This document shows positions 16,283-26,137 of a DNA stretch of 64,000 bases, one piece after another (position 1 is the first letter of the stretch; every line of letters starts with the position of its first letter). The notes under the pieces are model-generated. The model searched no databases and was not told the DNA's origin. It saw only the letters and a program-made list of their open reading frames with translations. A program made the translations under genes and the position numbers. Origin of the DNA: Sinomonas susongensis (GTDB lineage: Bacteria; Actinomycetota; Actinomycetes; Actinomycetales; Micrococcaceae); assembly GCF_005877005.1 (NCBI RefSeq), contig NZ_SSNH01000013.1, forward strand, positions 20,353 through 84,352, written 5' to 3'.

Positions 16283-17916
16283 GACCCACGTCGGGCATCA
16301 CCTTGGGCGGCAGGTACCACCTGGAGAGCCGTATCGCCATCGGCGGCATGGGCGAAGTGTGGAACGCGCGCGACGAAGTGCTGGGGCGGAACGTCGCCAT
16401 CAAGATCCTCAAGGAGGAGTACGCGGGGGATCCCGGCTTCCTCGAGCGCTTCCGCAACGAGGCACGCCACACGGCACTGCTCAACCACAACGGCATCGCC
16501 AACGTCTTCGACTACGGCGAGGACAGCGGCTCGGCGTATCTGGTCATGGAACTCGTGCCGGGTGAGCCGCTCAGCTCGATCCTCGAACGGGAGAAGGTGC
16601 TCTCCCCGGACCGGACCCTCAACATCATGGCCCAGACCGCGCGTGCCCTCGCGGTCGCGCACGCCCGCGGCCTCGTGCACCGCGACGTCAAGCCCGGCAA
16701 TCTGCTCATCACGCCGGACAACCGCGTCAAAGTCACGGACTTCGGCATCGCTCGGCTCGCCGACCAGGTGCCCCTGACGCAGACCGGCCAGGTCATGGGA
16801 ACCGCCCAGTACCTCGCGCCGGAGCAGGCAACCGGCCAGCAGGCGACCGGCTCGAGCGACATCTACTCGCTCGGCGTCATCGGCTACGAGTGCCTCACCG
16901 GCCGTCGCCCGTTCTCGGGCGAGAGCCAGATCGCGATCGCACTCGCGCAGGTCAACGACGCCCCTCCGCCGCTGCCCGAGCAGGTCCCGCCGCCCGTCCG
17001 CGCCCTGCTCATGTCGATGCTCTCGAAGGACCCCCGGAACCGCCCGGCCAACGCCATCAAGCTCGCCGAGGCCGCCGAGGCGATCCGCCGCGGCGACATC
17101 CGCGCGGCCCAGGCGGCCGTCCCGGGCATGCTGCTCCACGACGACTCGACTGAGGCGATGACCCAGCCGGTGCGCCAGGCCACGGCGCCGACCGCCGTCG
17201 TCGGCGGTGCCGCCCTCGCGGGTGGCCTCGGCGCCGCGGCAGCGGGGGCGCAAGCGGCGCACGCCGCCTCCCCGGCGACCGCGGCCCTCCCCATCGTCGC
17301 AGCGGACGACGGCGCGACGGCAGTTGAGGGCGACCACGCCGCCGGCGGCGCCTCGCCGCTGTACGCCCCTCTCGATGAGGAGGAGGTCGCCCCGCCCCCC
17401 GCGCAGAAGCGCCGCCGCCGCGCGCTCACGTGGCCGCTCGTGGCCCTCGTGCTGCTGCTGCTGTTCGTGCTGCTCGGCATCCTGCTCAGCAACCTCGGCC
17501 TGTTCTCGTCGCCCGCGAAGAGCACGACGTCGAGCGCCCCCCAGACCGTCTCGCAGACCCCCACCCCCACCCCCACGGAGACGCCGACGCCAACGCCGAC
17601 CCCGACGCCCACGGTGTCGACGATCAACGTCTCGGCGGCTGACTACGTGGGCAAGAACTACACCACGGTCCAGAGCGCGCTCGAGAACCAGGGCTTCGTG
17701 GTGCAGCTCAATCCCGTGCAGCAGGCTCAGGGCGTGATGGGCGAGGTGCTCTCGCTCAGCCCGACGGGCGCACTCCCGGTCGGTTCGACGATCACGGTGA
17801 CCTACGCGATCATCCCGGCGCCGACTCCGACCCCCACTCCGACGCCCACCCCGACCCACGCCGCGCCCGCGACACCCTCAACGGCAGCAACCTCCACGCC
17901 TTCTGCCACCAGGTAG
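16279..17916 (+). CDS. pknA: PknA: Ser/Thr kinase with a single PASTA domain
   Basis: 545 aa. The kinase domain (about 12-270) has GGMGEV, Lys42 in [14 protein letters not shown] with Asp136, DFGIAR at 154-159 and the activation-loop [17 protein letters not shown] with likely autophosphorylated threonines. An Ala-rich juxtamembrane stretch and one membrane segment (about 382-405) follow. Outside the cell a Pro-Thr repeat leads to a single PASTA domain (about 450-515) and a second Pro-Thr tail. Mycobacterial PknA lacks PASTA, so this is a different receptor architecture. It acts on cell-shape and division proteins with PknB. The GTG start overlaps the pbpA stop. Confidence 0.93.
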   Translation: MRPTSGITLGGRYHLESRIAIGGMGEVWNARDEVLGRNVAIKILKEEYAGDPGFLERFRNEARHTALLNHNGIANVFDYGEDSGSAYLVMELVPGEPLSSILEREKVLSPDRTLNIMAQTARALAVAHARGLVHRDVKPGNLLITPDNRVKVTDFGIARLADQVPLTQTGQVMGTAQYLAPEQATGQQATGSSDIYSLGVIGYECLTGRRPFSGESQIAIALAQVNDAPPPLPEQVPPPVRALLMSMLSKDPRNRPANAIKLAEAAEAIRRGDIRAAQAAVPGMLLHDDSTEAMTQPVRQATAPTAVVGGAALAGGLGAAAAGAQAAHAASPATAALPIVAADDGATAVEGDHAAGGASPLYAPLDEEEVAPPPAQKRRRRALTWPLVALVLLLLFVLLGILLSNLGLFSSPAKSTTSSAPQTVSQTPTPTPTETPTPTPTPTPTVSTINVSAADYVGKNYTTVQSALENQGFVVQLNPVQQAQGVMGEVLSLSPTGALPVGSTITVTYAIIPAPTPTPTPTPTPTHAAPATPSTAATSTPSATR

Positions 17917-17961
17917 GGCCAAACTGGACTAACAGGCCCTCCTGCCGGGGAAATAGAGGTC

Positions 17962-19941
17962 ATGACGCAGCCAACCCATACGCCCTTGGAACGAGAGGAC
18001 GAGCCGATGCCGCAGCCCGTCGTTCTCTCGGGCCGCTACGTGCTGGGCAAGTTGCTCGGCCGCGGCGGGATGGCTGACGTCTTCGAGGCGCAGGACACTC
18101 GGCTCGGCCGGACCGTCGCCGTCAAGATGCTGCGCGCGGACATGGCGCGCGACCGCCAGCTGCGCGTGCGCTTCGAGCGCGAGGCCCAGGCCGTCGCTGC
18201 ACTCAACCACCCGAACATCGTCGCCGTCTACGACACGGGCGAACGCTTGGCCGACCCGCTCAATCCGGGTTCCGTCGAGGTGCCGTTCATGGTCATGGAG
18301 CTTGTCATCGGGCGGACCCTCCGCGAGCTGGTCCGTTCGGGACCGATCGACCAGGAGAAGGCGCTCGAATACGTCCAGGGCGTGCTCTCCGCGCTCGAGT
18401 ACAGCCACCGCGCCGGGATCGTGCACCGGGACATCAAGCCCGCGAACGTGATGGTGTGCGACGACTCGGGCAGCGTCAAGGTCATGGACTTCGGGATCGC
18501 CCGGGCCATAGCCGAGTCCGGCGCGACGATGACGCAGACCCAGGCCGTCCTCGGCACGGCCCAGTACCTCTCACCGGAGCAGGCCCAGGGCCAGACCGTT
18601 GACGCCAGGAGCGACCTCTACTCGACGGGGTGCCTCCTCTACGAACTCCTCACGGGGCGCCCGCCGTTCATCGGCGAGTCGCCGGTCTCCGTGGCGTACC
18701 AGCACGTCCAGGTCGAGGCGCCCAAGGCGCAGGAGTTCAACCCCGAGATCACGGATGCCGTGCAGAGCGTTCTTGACCGGGCGCTCCAGAAGGACCCGGA
18801 CCGTCGCTTCCAGGACGCCGGCGCGTTCCGGCGGGCGCTGCGGGCCGCGAGCGCCGGCCGGATCCTGCCGAGCCTCGCGTCCGCCGACGACGACGAGCGC
18901 ACGGACGCGCTGGCCGTCGCCGCTGCGGCTGCCGGCATCGGCGCATACGCCGCGCCGCTCGAGGTGCCCGAACCGGCTTCCCCGCATCTCGGCGACACGG
19001 GCGAGTTCCCGGCCGTCGAGGCCGCCGACGACGATGGCTTGCTCCCGTTCAACGACGAGTCGGAGGTGCGGGAGCGACGCCGGCGGGGCCACGGCGGCTG
19101 GATCGCCCTGCTCCTGGTCCTAGCACTCCTCGTCCTCGGCGGTGGCGGCTACTGGCTGTACAGCTACCTGAACCAGCCGCCCGCGGTGGTCTACGTGGCC
19201 GTCCCGAGCGTCGCCAATCTGAAGGACACCGACGCCTTCGCGAAGCTCACGCAGCTGGGCCTCAACCCGGAGTTCTCCCAGAAGCCGAGCGCCGACGTGG
19301 CCAAGGGCCTCGCGATCGACACCATTCCCGCCGCCGGCTCGCAGCTCGCGAAGAACACGAAGATCGTCATCGAGGTCTCCACCGGTCCCTCTGCCGCCGT
19401 CATTCCGCAGGCCATCATCGGCAATACCGAGGCGGGCGCACGGGACATGCTGCGGTCCATAGGCCTCGTGCCCGCGGACCAGTCGAAGACGGCGAACAGC
19501 GCTACCGTCCCCTACGGGAGGGTCATCAGTGTTGATCCGCCGGCGGGGCAGAGCGTTCCCATCGGCTCGCAGGTCGTCCTGACGGTCTCGACCGGCAAGG
19601 TCGCCGTGCCCAATCTGGTCGGGCGCACGGAGGCCGACGCCAAGGCTGCCCTGGCCGATCTGAAGCTCCAAGCGCAGGTGACGCTTCAGGCATCGTCGAC
19701 GGCCGCCGCAGGCACGGTGATAGGCCAGGACCCGGCCGCGAACGAAGCCGTCGACCAGGGCGGCACCGTCTTCCTGACGGTCGCCGAGGCACCCCCGGCC
19801 CCGGCCCCGGCCCCGGCGACCACCGCGGCGTCCACGCCGACGACGTCGCCGACCGGCACCCCGAGCAGCTCGACGAGCGGCAACGGGAACGGCCACGGAA
19901 ACGGGAACGGCAACGGGCTCGGACTCGGGTTGGGCGGCTGA
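17962..19941 (+). CDS. pknB: PknB: Ser/Thr kinase with three PASTA domains
   Basis: 659 aa. The kinase domain (about 24-290) shows GRGGMADVF, Lys55 in VAVKML, HRDIKPANV with Asp157, DFGIARA and TQTQAVLGTAQYLSPEQ. A cytoplasmic linker, one membrane segment (about 375-398) and three extracytoplasmic PASTA repeats (about 410-475, 476-543, 544-608) follow, ending in a Pro/Ala, Ser/Thr and Gly/Asn-rich tail. PASTA domains sense muropeptides or lipid II. The ATG at 17962 is preceded by AGAGG; an in-frame ATG at 18007 with GAGAGGACGAG upstream gives a normal kinase N-terminus and is an equally plausible start. The 45-base gap after pknA is the largest in the operon. Confidence 0.94.
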   Translation: MTQPTHTPLEREDEPMPQPVVLSGRYVLGKLLGRGGMADVFEAQDTRLGRTVAVKMLRADMARDRQLRVRFEREAQAVAALNHPNIVAVYDTGERLADPLNPGSVEVPFMVMELVIGRTLRELVRSGPIDQEKALEYVQGVLSALEYSHRAGIVHRDIKPANVMVCDDSGSVKVMDFGIARAIAESGATMTQTQAVLGTAQYLSPEQAQGQTVDARSDLYSTGCLLYELLTGRPPFIGESPVSVAYQHVQVEAPKAQEFNPEITDAVQSVLDRALQKDPDRRFQDAGAFRRALRAASAGRILPSLASADDDERTDALAVAAAAAGIGAYAAPLEVPEPASPHLGDTGEFPAVEAADDDGLLPFNDESEVRERRRRGHGGWIALLLVLALLVLGGGGYWLYSYLNQPPAVVYVAVPSVANLKDTDAFAKLTQLGLNPEFSQKPSADVAKGLAIDTIPAAGSQLAKNTKIVIEVSTGPSAAVIPQAIIGNTEAGARDMLRSIGLVPADQSKTANSATVPYGRVISVDPPAGQSVPIGSQVVLTVSTGKVAVPNLVGRTEADAKAALADLKLQAQVTLQASSTAAAGTVIGQDPAANEAVDQGGTVFLTVAEAPPAPAPAPATTAASTPTTSPTGTPSSSTSGNGNGHGNGNGNGLGLGLGG

Positions 19942-20028
19942 TCCTGCCCGTTCAGTGCACCGCCCGTTCACGGCCCTGGCTGGCTCCTCTGGTCCTCCTC
20001 TGGTGATCCGGACTCGCAGCTCCCGATT

Positions 20029-21765
20029 TCAGCGGGCCTGCCAGGCCAGCCAATCGCGATGCTCGGTGATGTCCTCCGACTGGGCCGCCGCGACGGCGTC
20101 GCACGCGAAGCCCACGCACTCGCTCCCGTCGGCGAGCCGCATCCGGCCGAGCAGCATGGGCGTGGGCAGCTCGGCAAGGAACTCGCCGAGCGCCGCGGGC
20201 GAGAGCAGCCACCGTTCGCCGACGATCTCGGCGCCCTGATCGCTTCGGACGATCCCCGGCTTCGGCGGCCAGGTACCGAGGGCCACCATCCGGTACTCAG
20301 GCGCGGTGCGCACCTCGCCGTCCCACGCTGCCCCGAGCGCTTCGAGCTCGTGCACGAGCGGCTGCCCACGCCGGTGAGCGCCGACGACGACCAGTGGGAC
20401 CGCGGGGGCGCCGGCAGCAAGGGGCCACGGAGCGGTGCGCACGGCGGGCGGCGCCGCTGCGGGTGAGAGGAGCGCGGGCGGTTCTGCAGGGTGTTCGATC
20501 CTGCGCGCGACGTCGGCTGCGACCGCGTCCTCGAACGCGCGCGCCACCACCGTGACACCGAACTGCGAGACCTCGCCGTCGGCCTCCCTGACAATGCCGG
20601 CCGGGATTGCCACGGCGGAGAGGTCGAAGAGATTGCAGAAGTTGGTGTACGTGCCCATGGCCGAGTTCACGCCGATGGGATCGGCCTCGACGTCGGCGAG
20701 CCTCGGATGCCGAGGTGCCGTCGGGATCACGAGCGCATCGAACCCCTCGAGCCGGGCGAGGGCCTCGTCGCGGAGCGACGCGAGCCGCACCCGGTCCGCG
20801 ACATAGGCGTGCGCGGTGTGTGTACCCGCCGAGCGCACGATGCGGCTCACCGTGGGGTCCGCACCCGGGGGCTGCGCATCGAGATACGCCCCGACCGCCG
20901 CATGGCGCTCCGCCACCAACGAGCTCCCGTAGAGCATCCGCGCAGCCTCGAGGAAGGCGTCGAAGGGAATGGGCTCGGCTCGGATGCCCTGGTCCTGCAG
21001 CCCTCGGATCACGTCGGCGAACGCCGCCCGCCACTCCTCCGGGAGTCCCGGCAGGGACGCGGGGAAGGCGAGACGAGGGGACGACGGCGCTGCCAGCCTC
21101 GTGTTCGCCGGCCACGGCCGTGCTCCGCCGGCCATGATGCCCGCGCCGAGCTCCGCCGTCGCGAGGTCGCGGGCGAAGACCGTGATCGCGTCCCATGATG
21201 GACATGCGGGCAGGAGGCCGTCCGTGGGCACGACGCCGAGCGTCGGCTTGATCCCCACGACTCCTTGGAGGCCAGCCGGGATTCTGCCCGACCCCGCAGT
21301 GTCCGTGCCGAGCGCGAGGTCCACAAGCCCTAGTGCGACGGCGACCGCCGAGCCAGAACTCGAACCGCCCGAGAGCCTGTCGGGGCGGCGGGCGTCGCGA
21401 ACCGCACCGAAGGGGCTCCGGGTGCCGACAAGGCCGGTCGCGAACTGGTCCAAGTTGGTCGCCCCCAGCACGAGTGCGCCTGCTGCGCGGAGGCGGGCGA
21501 CGGCGGGCGCGTCCTCCGCGGGAACCTCGCCGAAGCCGGGGCACGCCGCCGTCGTCCGAATTCCGGCGACGTCGATATTGTTCTTCACGGCGAGCAGGAG
21601 CCCTGCAAGGGGAAGCCGCTCCCCGGCCGCGACGCGCCCGTCGACCTCTCGGGCTTCGGCGAGCAGCTCGGACTCGGGCCGCAGAGTGATCCACACCTCG
21701 GGGCGGTCCACGGCGTCGATGGCCGTGTAGGCGGCACGGACGCGCGCCTCGGCCAGCGTCCTCAT
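20029..21765 (-). CDS. atzF: Allophanate hydrolase
   Basis: 578 aa. The amidase-signature domain (1-440) has Lys61 (AVKNNID), the Ser-rich loop GGSSSGSA (133-140) and the nucleophile Ser159 in GTDTAGSGR; the C-terminal domain (about 455-578) is the allophanate-hydrolase-specific lobe (LLGRMRLADGSECVGFACDA). It converts allophanate to 2 NH3 and 2 CO2, the last step after urea/guanidine carboxylase. Its ATG overlaps the stop of the carboxylase gene (ATGA), so it is the last gene of the permease-UAAP-carboxylase operon. The 3' end is 88 bases from the pknB stop, convergent. Confidence 0.94.
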   Translation of the reverse strand: MRTLAEARVRAAYTAIDAVDRPEVWITLRPESELLAEAREVDGRVAAGERLPLAGLLLAVKNNIDVAGIRTTAACPGFGEVPAEDAPAVARLRAAGALVLGATNLDQFATGLVGTRSPFGAVRDARRPDRLSGGSSSGSAVAVALGLVDLALGTDTAGSGRIPAGLQGVVGIKPTLGVVPTDGLLPACPSWDAITVFARDLATAELGAGIMAGGARPWPANTRLAAPSSPRLAFPASLPGLPEEWRAAFADVIRGLQDQGIRAEPIPFDAFLEAARMLYGSSLVAERHAAVGAYLDAQPPGADPTVSRIVRSAGTHTAHAYVADRVRLASLRDEALARLEGFDALVIPTAPRHPRLADVEADPIGVNSAMGTYTNFCNLFDLSAVAIPAGIVREADGEVSQFGVTVVARAFEDAVAADVARRIEHPAEPPALLSPAAAPPAVRTAPWPLAAGAPAVPLVVVGAHRRGQPLVHELEALGAAWDGEVRTAPEYRMVALGTWPPKPGIVRSDQGAEIVGERWLLSPAALGEFLAELPTPMLLGRMRLADGSECVGFACDAVAAAQSEDITEHRDWLAWQAR

Positions 21766-24700
21766 GCGACGGCCTCCTCATCGATTTCCACCGATCCGAG
21801 AGCCTGCGCGACCGGCGCGAGGACCGCGAGCGCGTCTCCCGCCGTGACCTGTTGGCCCGGCGAGAGGATGTGCTCGACAACGCCGTCCGCGGGCGCGTGG
21901 ATGACGGTCTCCATCTTCATCGCCTCGACGGCCATGAGCGGCTGGCCCTCGGCAACACGCTGCCCGGGCTCGACGTCCGTCTTCCAGACGTTTGCCGTGA
22001 AGGGCGCCTCGACAAGAGCCCCTCCCACCGGAACGACGACGTCGCGAACGGGCTCCGGAACGGGGACAGCCTCGGCGCGGTCGAACTCGCCGGCCTCGGC
22101 CCACGCGCGCCGCTCCCGGGAGAACGCCGCCGCCTGCCGAACCTGGAACGCCTCGATGGATTCCCGGTTCGCCTCGATGAAGGCCTCATGCTGAGCGAGC
22201 GAGAAGGTGCCGTCCTCGATCTCGACGTGACCGCGACCCGCGGCCATGTCGGCGCGCAGCTCGAGCAGTTCCTCAGGGGACACGGGATACCAGGAGATCC
22301 GGTCGAAGAAGCGCAGCAGCCACGGCGATCCGGGCTCGAACGGAGCGCTGTCCGCGTAGCGCGACCACACCTGGGTCGTGCGCCCCACGAACTGGTAGCC
22401 GCCCGGGCCTTCCATCCCGTAGATGCACAGGTAGGCGCCCCCGATGCCCACGGCGTTCTCCGGGGTCCAGGTCCTTGCGGGGTTGTACTTCGTGGTCACG
22501 AGCCGGTGCCGAGGATCGAGCGGCGTTGCGACCGGCGCACCGAGGTACACGTCGCCGAGGCCGAGAACGAGGTACTCCGCGTCGAAGACGGTGCGGAAGA
22601 CGTCGTCGACCGAGTCGAGGCCGTTGACCCGCCGGATGAACTCGATGTTCCAGGGGCACCAGGGCGCGTCGTCGCGGACGCCGGTCATGTACCGCTCGAT
22701 CGCCTCGCGCGTCGCGGGGTCGTCCCACGAGAGCGGAAGCCGGACGGTGCGGCTCGGGACCACGAGCTCCGACGTCGCGGGCAGGCCTGTCTCGACCTCC
22801 TGGGCCAGCCCGAGGAGCTTCGCCGACGGCAGGACGTCGGGGTCCACCTTGATCTGCAGCGAGCGAATGCCCGGGGTGAGGTCGACGACGCCGGGATGCC
22901 CGAGCGACGCAATGCGCTCATGGAGCGCGTGGACCCGGGCGCGGAGCCCCAGGTCGAGGACCATGTCGCCGTATTCGACGAGGAGGTTGTCGTCACCCGA
23001 GCGGCGGTAGGTCACCGCCGGTGCGCCGTCCGCCTCCGGACGCCGCGCCAGCACGCCGTCGTCCGCGTCGCCTCCGCGACCCACGACGACGGGTGAGGCC
23101 GCCCGCCGTGCGGGCCCCAGTGCGCGAGGCGAGGGGGCATCGGCGGACCGGATGGGCACGAAGCGCACCGTGTCTCCCGGGGCGAGCTGCCCGAGCTTCC
23201 AACGCTCGGCGGCCACGACGGTCAGGGGGCACACGAAGCCGCCGAGGCTCGGGCCGTCCGGTCCGAGCAGGATCGGGGTGTCCCCGGTGAAGTCCAGGGC
23301 GCCGACGGAGTATGGCGTGTCGTGGATGTTCGAGGGGTGGAGGCCCGCCTCACCGCCGTCGCTCCGTGCCCACCGCGGTTTGGGCCCGACGAGCCGGACG
23401 CCGGTCCGAGCCGAGTTGAAGTGGACCGCGTAGGCGCTCGCATACAGCTCGTCGATGTCCTCACGCGTGAAGAACTCGGGAGCACCGTGCGGGCCCTCCG
23501 TGACCGCGAGCTGCCACTCGGAGGTGAGGGCCGGTCGCATCTCAACCGGTACCTCGCCCCTGGGGGTCCCCGCTGGCGCCGCCGTCCTGAGGACGTCGCC
23601 GGGCCGGAGCGCGCGCCCTCCATGGCCGCCGAACTGGCCGAGGGTGAACGTCGAGCCGCTCTCCAGGTACAGCGGCACGTCAAGGCCGCCCGCGAAGAGG
23701 ATGTAGCCGCGCAGCCCCGGACCGCCGACGGTGCCGAGGTCGAGGAGCGAGCCCGCGGGTACGGTGATCGGCTCCCACTGCCGCGCGGGCACGCCGTCGA
23801 CCGTCACGGTCACGGGCGCTCCCGCAACGCACACGGTCGCCTCATGCGAGAAGCGCAGGGAAGGGCCCGTGACCGTGAATTCGAGCCCCGGCGCCCCCTC
23901 CGGATTGCCGAGGGCCTCGTTGCCGAGACGGAACGAGAGATCGTCCATGGGCCCGCTGGGCGGAACGCCGACCTTCCAGAGCCCGGTTCGGCCCGGCCAG
24001 TCTTGGACCGTCGTCTGCATTCCCGGGCGTTCCACGGTGATGCGCGGCTCGGGGTCGCCCACGTCGTCGAGCGTCGCAGTCGAGTGGCCGGCACGCCGGA
24101 CGACGTCGAGCCGGGCCACCGTGCGGAGCAGGCCGAGGTTGGTCTCGATGCCGTCGATCCGGGTCTCGGCGAGCGCAGTCGCGAGCCGATCGAGGGCCGC
24201 CTCACGCGTCGCAGCGACCGTGACGACTTTCGCAAGGAGCGGGTCATAGTGGGTGGAGACCTCAGTGCCGCGCTCTGCCCACGCGTCGACGCGCACGCCG
24301 TCGCCCTCGGGATACCTCACCTGGGTGAGGGTCCCAGCGCTTGGCTGGTAGTTCTTCGCCGGGTCCTCGGCGTAGACGCGGGCCTCGACTGCTGAGCCCG
24401 TGACGGGCACGGCGTCCGGAACTCCTTCGAGAACGCCGGGCTCACCCTCGTCGTTCAGCGCCAGGCGGAGCATCCACTCGACGAGGTCGAGGCCGGTCAC
24501 CGCCTCCGTGACAGGGTGTTCGACTTGGAGCCTCGCGTTGACCTCGAGGAAGGAGGCCTCCTCGCGGACTGGATCGTAGACGAACTCCACGGTGCCCGCG
24601 GAGCGATACGCAACCGAGGAGCAGAGGGCCCGGGCCGCACGGTGCAGCTCGGCCCGGAGCCCGTCCGGGAGGGCGGGCGCGGGTGCCTCCTCGAGCACCT

Positions 24701-25409
24701 TCTGGTGGCGCCGCTGGAGCGAGCAGTCCCGATCGCCGAGGCTCACGACCCGACCCCGGCCGTCGCCGAACACCTGGACCTCGACGTGCCGCGCGCGTTC
24801 CACATACCGCTCGGCGAAGACCCCGTCCGTGCCGAAGCTCGAGGCCGCCAAGCGCGCGACCCGATCGTAGGCTTCGGCGAGCTCGCCCACAGAGCGGCAG
24901 ACTGTCATGCCGATCCCGCCACCCCCGCCGGTGGCCTTGAGCATGAGCGGGAAGCCGATCCGGTCGGCGGCCTCGAGCGCGGCCGTGACATCGGGCAGGA
25001 GGCCGGAACCCTTCATCATCGGCACCCCGGCAGCGCGCGCCGCTTCGCGGGCCGTGTGCTTGGTGCCGAACGCGCGGAGCTGGTCGGGGGTCGGGCCGAC
25101 GAAGACGAGCCCTGCGGATTCGACGGCCTCGGCGAACTCGGCATCCTCGGACAGGAAGCCGTAGCCCGGGTGGATCGCACCAGCCCCGGTGACTTCGGCG
25201 GCCGCCAGGATCGCCTGGACGTTCAGGTAGGACTCCTTCGCCGGCGAAGCCCCCAGGAGCACCGCCTCATCGGCAAGCCTGACGTGGGCTGCCCCCCGGT
25301 CCGCCTCGGAGAACACGGCGACGGTGCGGAGGGAGAGCTTGTGCGCCGAGCGGATGATGCGGCACGCGATCTCGCCACGGTTGGCGACGAGGAGGGTATC
25401 GAAGCTCAT
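21762..25409 (-). CDS. uca: Urea carboxylase / guanidine carboxylase (biotin-dependent)
   Basis: 1215 aa multidomain enzyme. Biotin carboxylase (about 1-450; LVANRGEIACRIIRSA, an ATP-binding GGGGIGM loop, LEVNARLQVEHPVTE), KipA/AHS2-type domain (about 470-780; ERPGMQTTVQDWPGR), KipI/AHS1-type domain (about 800-1040; LVEYGDMVLDL, KYNPARTWTPENAVGIGG) and a C-terminal biotinyl domain with biotin on the Lys of EAMKMET. It carboxylates urea to allophanate, or guanidine to carboxyguanidine: clusters containing the two DUF1989 (UAAP) genes have been shown to belong to guanidine degradation. The substrate cannot be settled by eye. The ATG at 25409 overlaps the stop of the preceding gene; the open frame upstream of it is antisense noise. 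Confidence 0.93.
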   Translation of the reverse strand: MSFDTLLVANRGEIACRIIRSAHKLSLRTVAVFSEADRGAAHVRLADEAVLLGASPAKESYLNVQAILAAAEVTGAGAIHPGYGFLSEDAEFAEAVESAGLVFVGPTPDQLRAFGTKHTAREAARAAGVPMMKGSGLLPDVTAALEAADRIGFPLMLKATGGGGGIGMTVCRSVGELAEAYDRVARLAASSFGTDGVFAERYVERARHVEVQVFGDGRGRVVSLGDRDCSLQRRHQKVLEEAPAPALPDGLRAELHRAARALCSSVAYRSAGTVEFVYDPVREEASFLEVNARLQVEHPVTEAVTGLDLVEWMLRLALNDEGEPGVLEGVPDAVPVTGSAVEARVYAEDPAKNYQPSAGTLTQVRYPEGDGVRVDAWAERGTEVSTHYDPLLAKVVTVAATREAALDRLATALAETRIDGIETNLGLLRTVARLDVVRRAGHSTATLDDVGDPEPRITVERPGMQTTVQDWPGRTGLWKVGVPPSGPMDDLSFRLGNEALGNPEGAPGLEFTVTGPSLRFSHEATVCVAGAPVTVTVDGVPARQWEPITVPAGSLLDLGTVGGPGLRGYILFAGGLDVPLYLESGSTFTLGQFGGHGGRALRPGDVLRTAAPAGTPRGEVPVEMRPALTSEWQLAVTEGPHGAPEFFTREDIDELYASAYAVHFNSARTGVRLVGPKPRWARSDGGEAGLHPSNIHDTPYSVGALDFTGDTPILLGPDGPSLGGFVCPLTVVAAERWKLGQLAPGDTVRFVPIRSADAPSPRALGPARRAASPVVVGRGGDADDGVLARRPEADGAPAVTYRRSGDDNLLVEYGDMVLDLGLRARVHALHERIASLGHPGVVDLTPGIRSLQIKVDPDVLPSAKLLGLAQEVETGLPATSELVVPSRTVRLPLSWDDPATREAIERYMTGVRDDAPWCPWNIEFIRRVNGLDSVDDVFRTVFDAEYLVLGLGDVYLGAPVATPLDPRHRLVTTKYNPARTWTPENAVGIGGAYLCIYGMEGPGGYQFVGRTTQVWSRYADSAPFEPGSPWLLRFFDRISWYPVSPEELLELRADMAAGRGHVEIEDGTFSLAQHEAFIEANRESIEAFQVRQAAAFSRERRAWAEAGEFDRAEAVPVPEPVRDVVVPVGGALVEAPFTANVWKTDVEPGQRVAEGQPLMAVEAMKMETVIHAPADGVVEHILSPGQQVTAGDALAVLAPVAQALGSVEIDEEAVA

Positions 25410-26137
25410 CGTGCGGACTCCTCCGGGGTCTGGACGGAAGGTGCCGCCGCGGGTCGGGTGACGATCATGCGGACCGGCGTGGGGTTGAAGCCGTTGCAGG
25501 GGTTGTTGATCTGCGGGCAGTTCGAGACGAGCACGAGCGTGGCTGCCTCCGCACGGAGGGCGACGCGCTTGCCCGGCGCGGAGAGTCCGTCGACTATCCC
25601 CAGCGCTCCGTCCGGATCTACGGGAACATTCATGAACCAGTTGATGTTCGAGACGAGGTCTCGCTTGCCGAGGCCCCAGCGGGAGCCTTCGACGAGGAAG
25701 TTCTCGACGCACGCGTGCTGCTCGCGCGTGTGCTGGCCGTAGCGCAGGGTGTTGGACTCCTGGGAGCACGCGCCGCCGATCGTGTCGTGCACGCCGACCT
25801 CGTCGGCGACGACCGTCATGAGCGCCTCGCCATTGTCAGCGCGGAGCACGGAACCCGTCGTGAGGACGATGGAACGCTGGCGGGCAATGGTCGCGGACGC
25901 GGAGTACCGGACCGAGTGGTCCGCCGCCGCGTAGAGGAGGCAGTCGACCGCCTGGTTGCCTTCGAGGTCGACGATCGTGAGGACGTTGCCGGCCTCGACG
26001 ACCGCCGACCACGGGCCTCGGGCCTCCACGAACTCGTCGAGGACGACCTCGCCGGGGACGAGTGCCGCTTCACGCGCGGAGGGGACTGCCCCGATGGAGG
26101 CTGTAGTCGTGGGGGCGGTAGTCATGGCGGCGGTCAT
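25406..26137 (-). CDS. Urea carboxylase-associated protein 2 (DUF1989; carboxyguanidine deiminase subunit)
   Basis: 243 aa DUF1989 protein. It contains the family blocks GNVLTIVDLEGNQAVDCLLY, DTIGGACSQESNTLRYG and VSNINWFMNVPVDPDG, with conserved Cys/His residues (HACVENF, SNCPQINNPCNGFNP) expected to bind metal. Formerly UAAP2; in guanidine clusters the pair of DUF1989 proteins forms CgdAB, which deiminates carboxyguanidine to allophanate. The ATG at 26137 has AAGGAG six bases upstream. It is overlapped by 4 bases with both neighbours, so the deiminase pair and the carboxylase are coupled. Confidence 0.88.
   Translation of the reverse strand: MTAAMTTAPTTTASIGAVPSAREAALVPGEVVLDEFVEARGPWSAVVEAGNVLTIVDLEGNQAVDCLLYAAADHSVRYSASATIARQRSIVLTTGSVLRADNGEALMTVVADEVGVHDTIGGACSQESNTLRYGQHTREQHACVENFLVEGSRWGLGKRDLVSNINWFMNVPVDPDGALGIVDGLSAPGKRVALRAEAATLVLVSNCPQINNPCNGFNPTPVRMIVTRPAAAPSVQTPEESAR

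Noticed and set aside
17551..17610. Simple-sequence Pro-Thr tract in pknA as evidence of horizontal transfer
   Set aside because: PT linkers are common extracellular spacers in actinobacterial kinases and arise by slippage; nothing else supports transfer.
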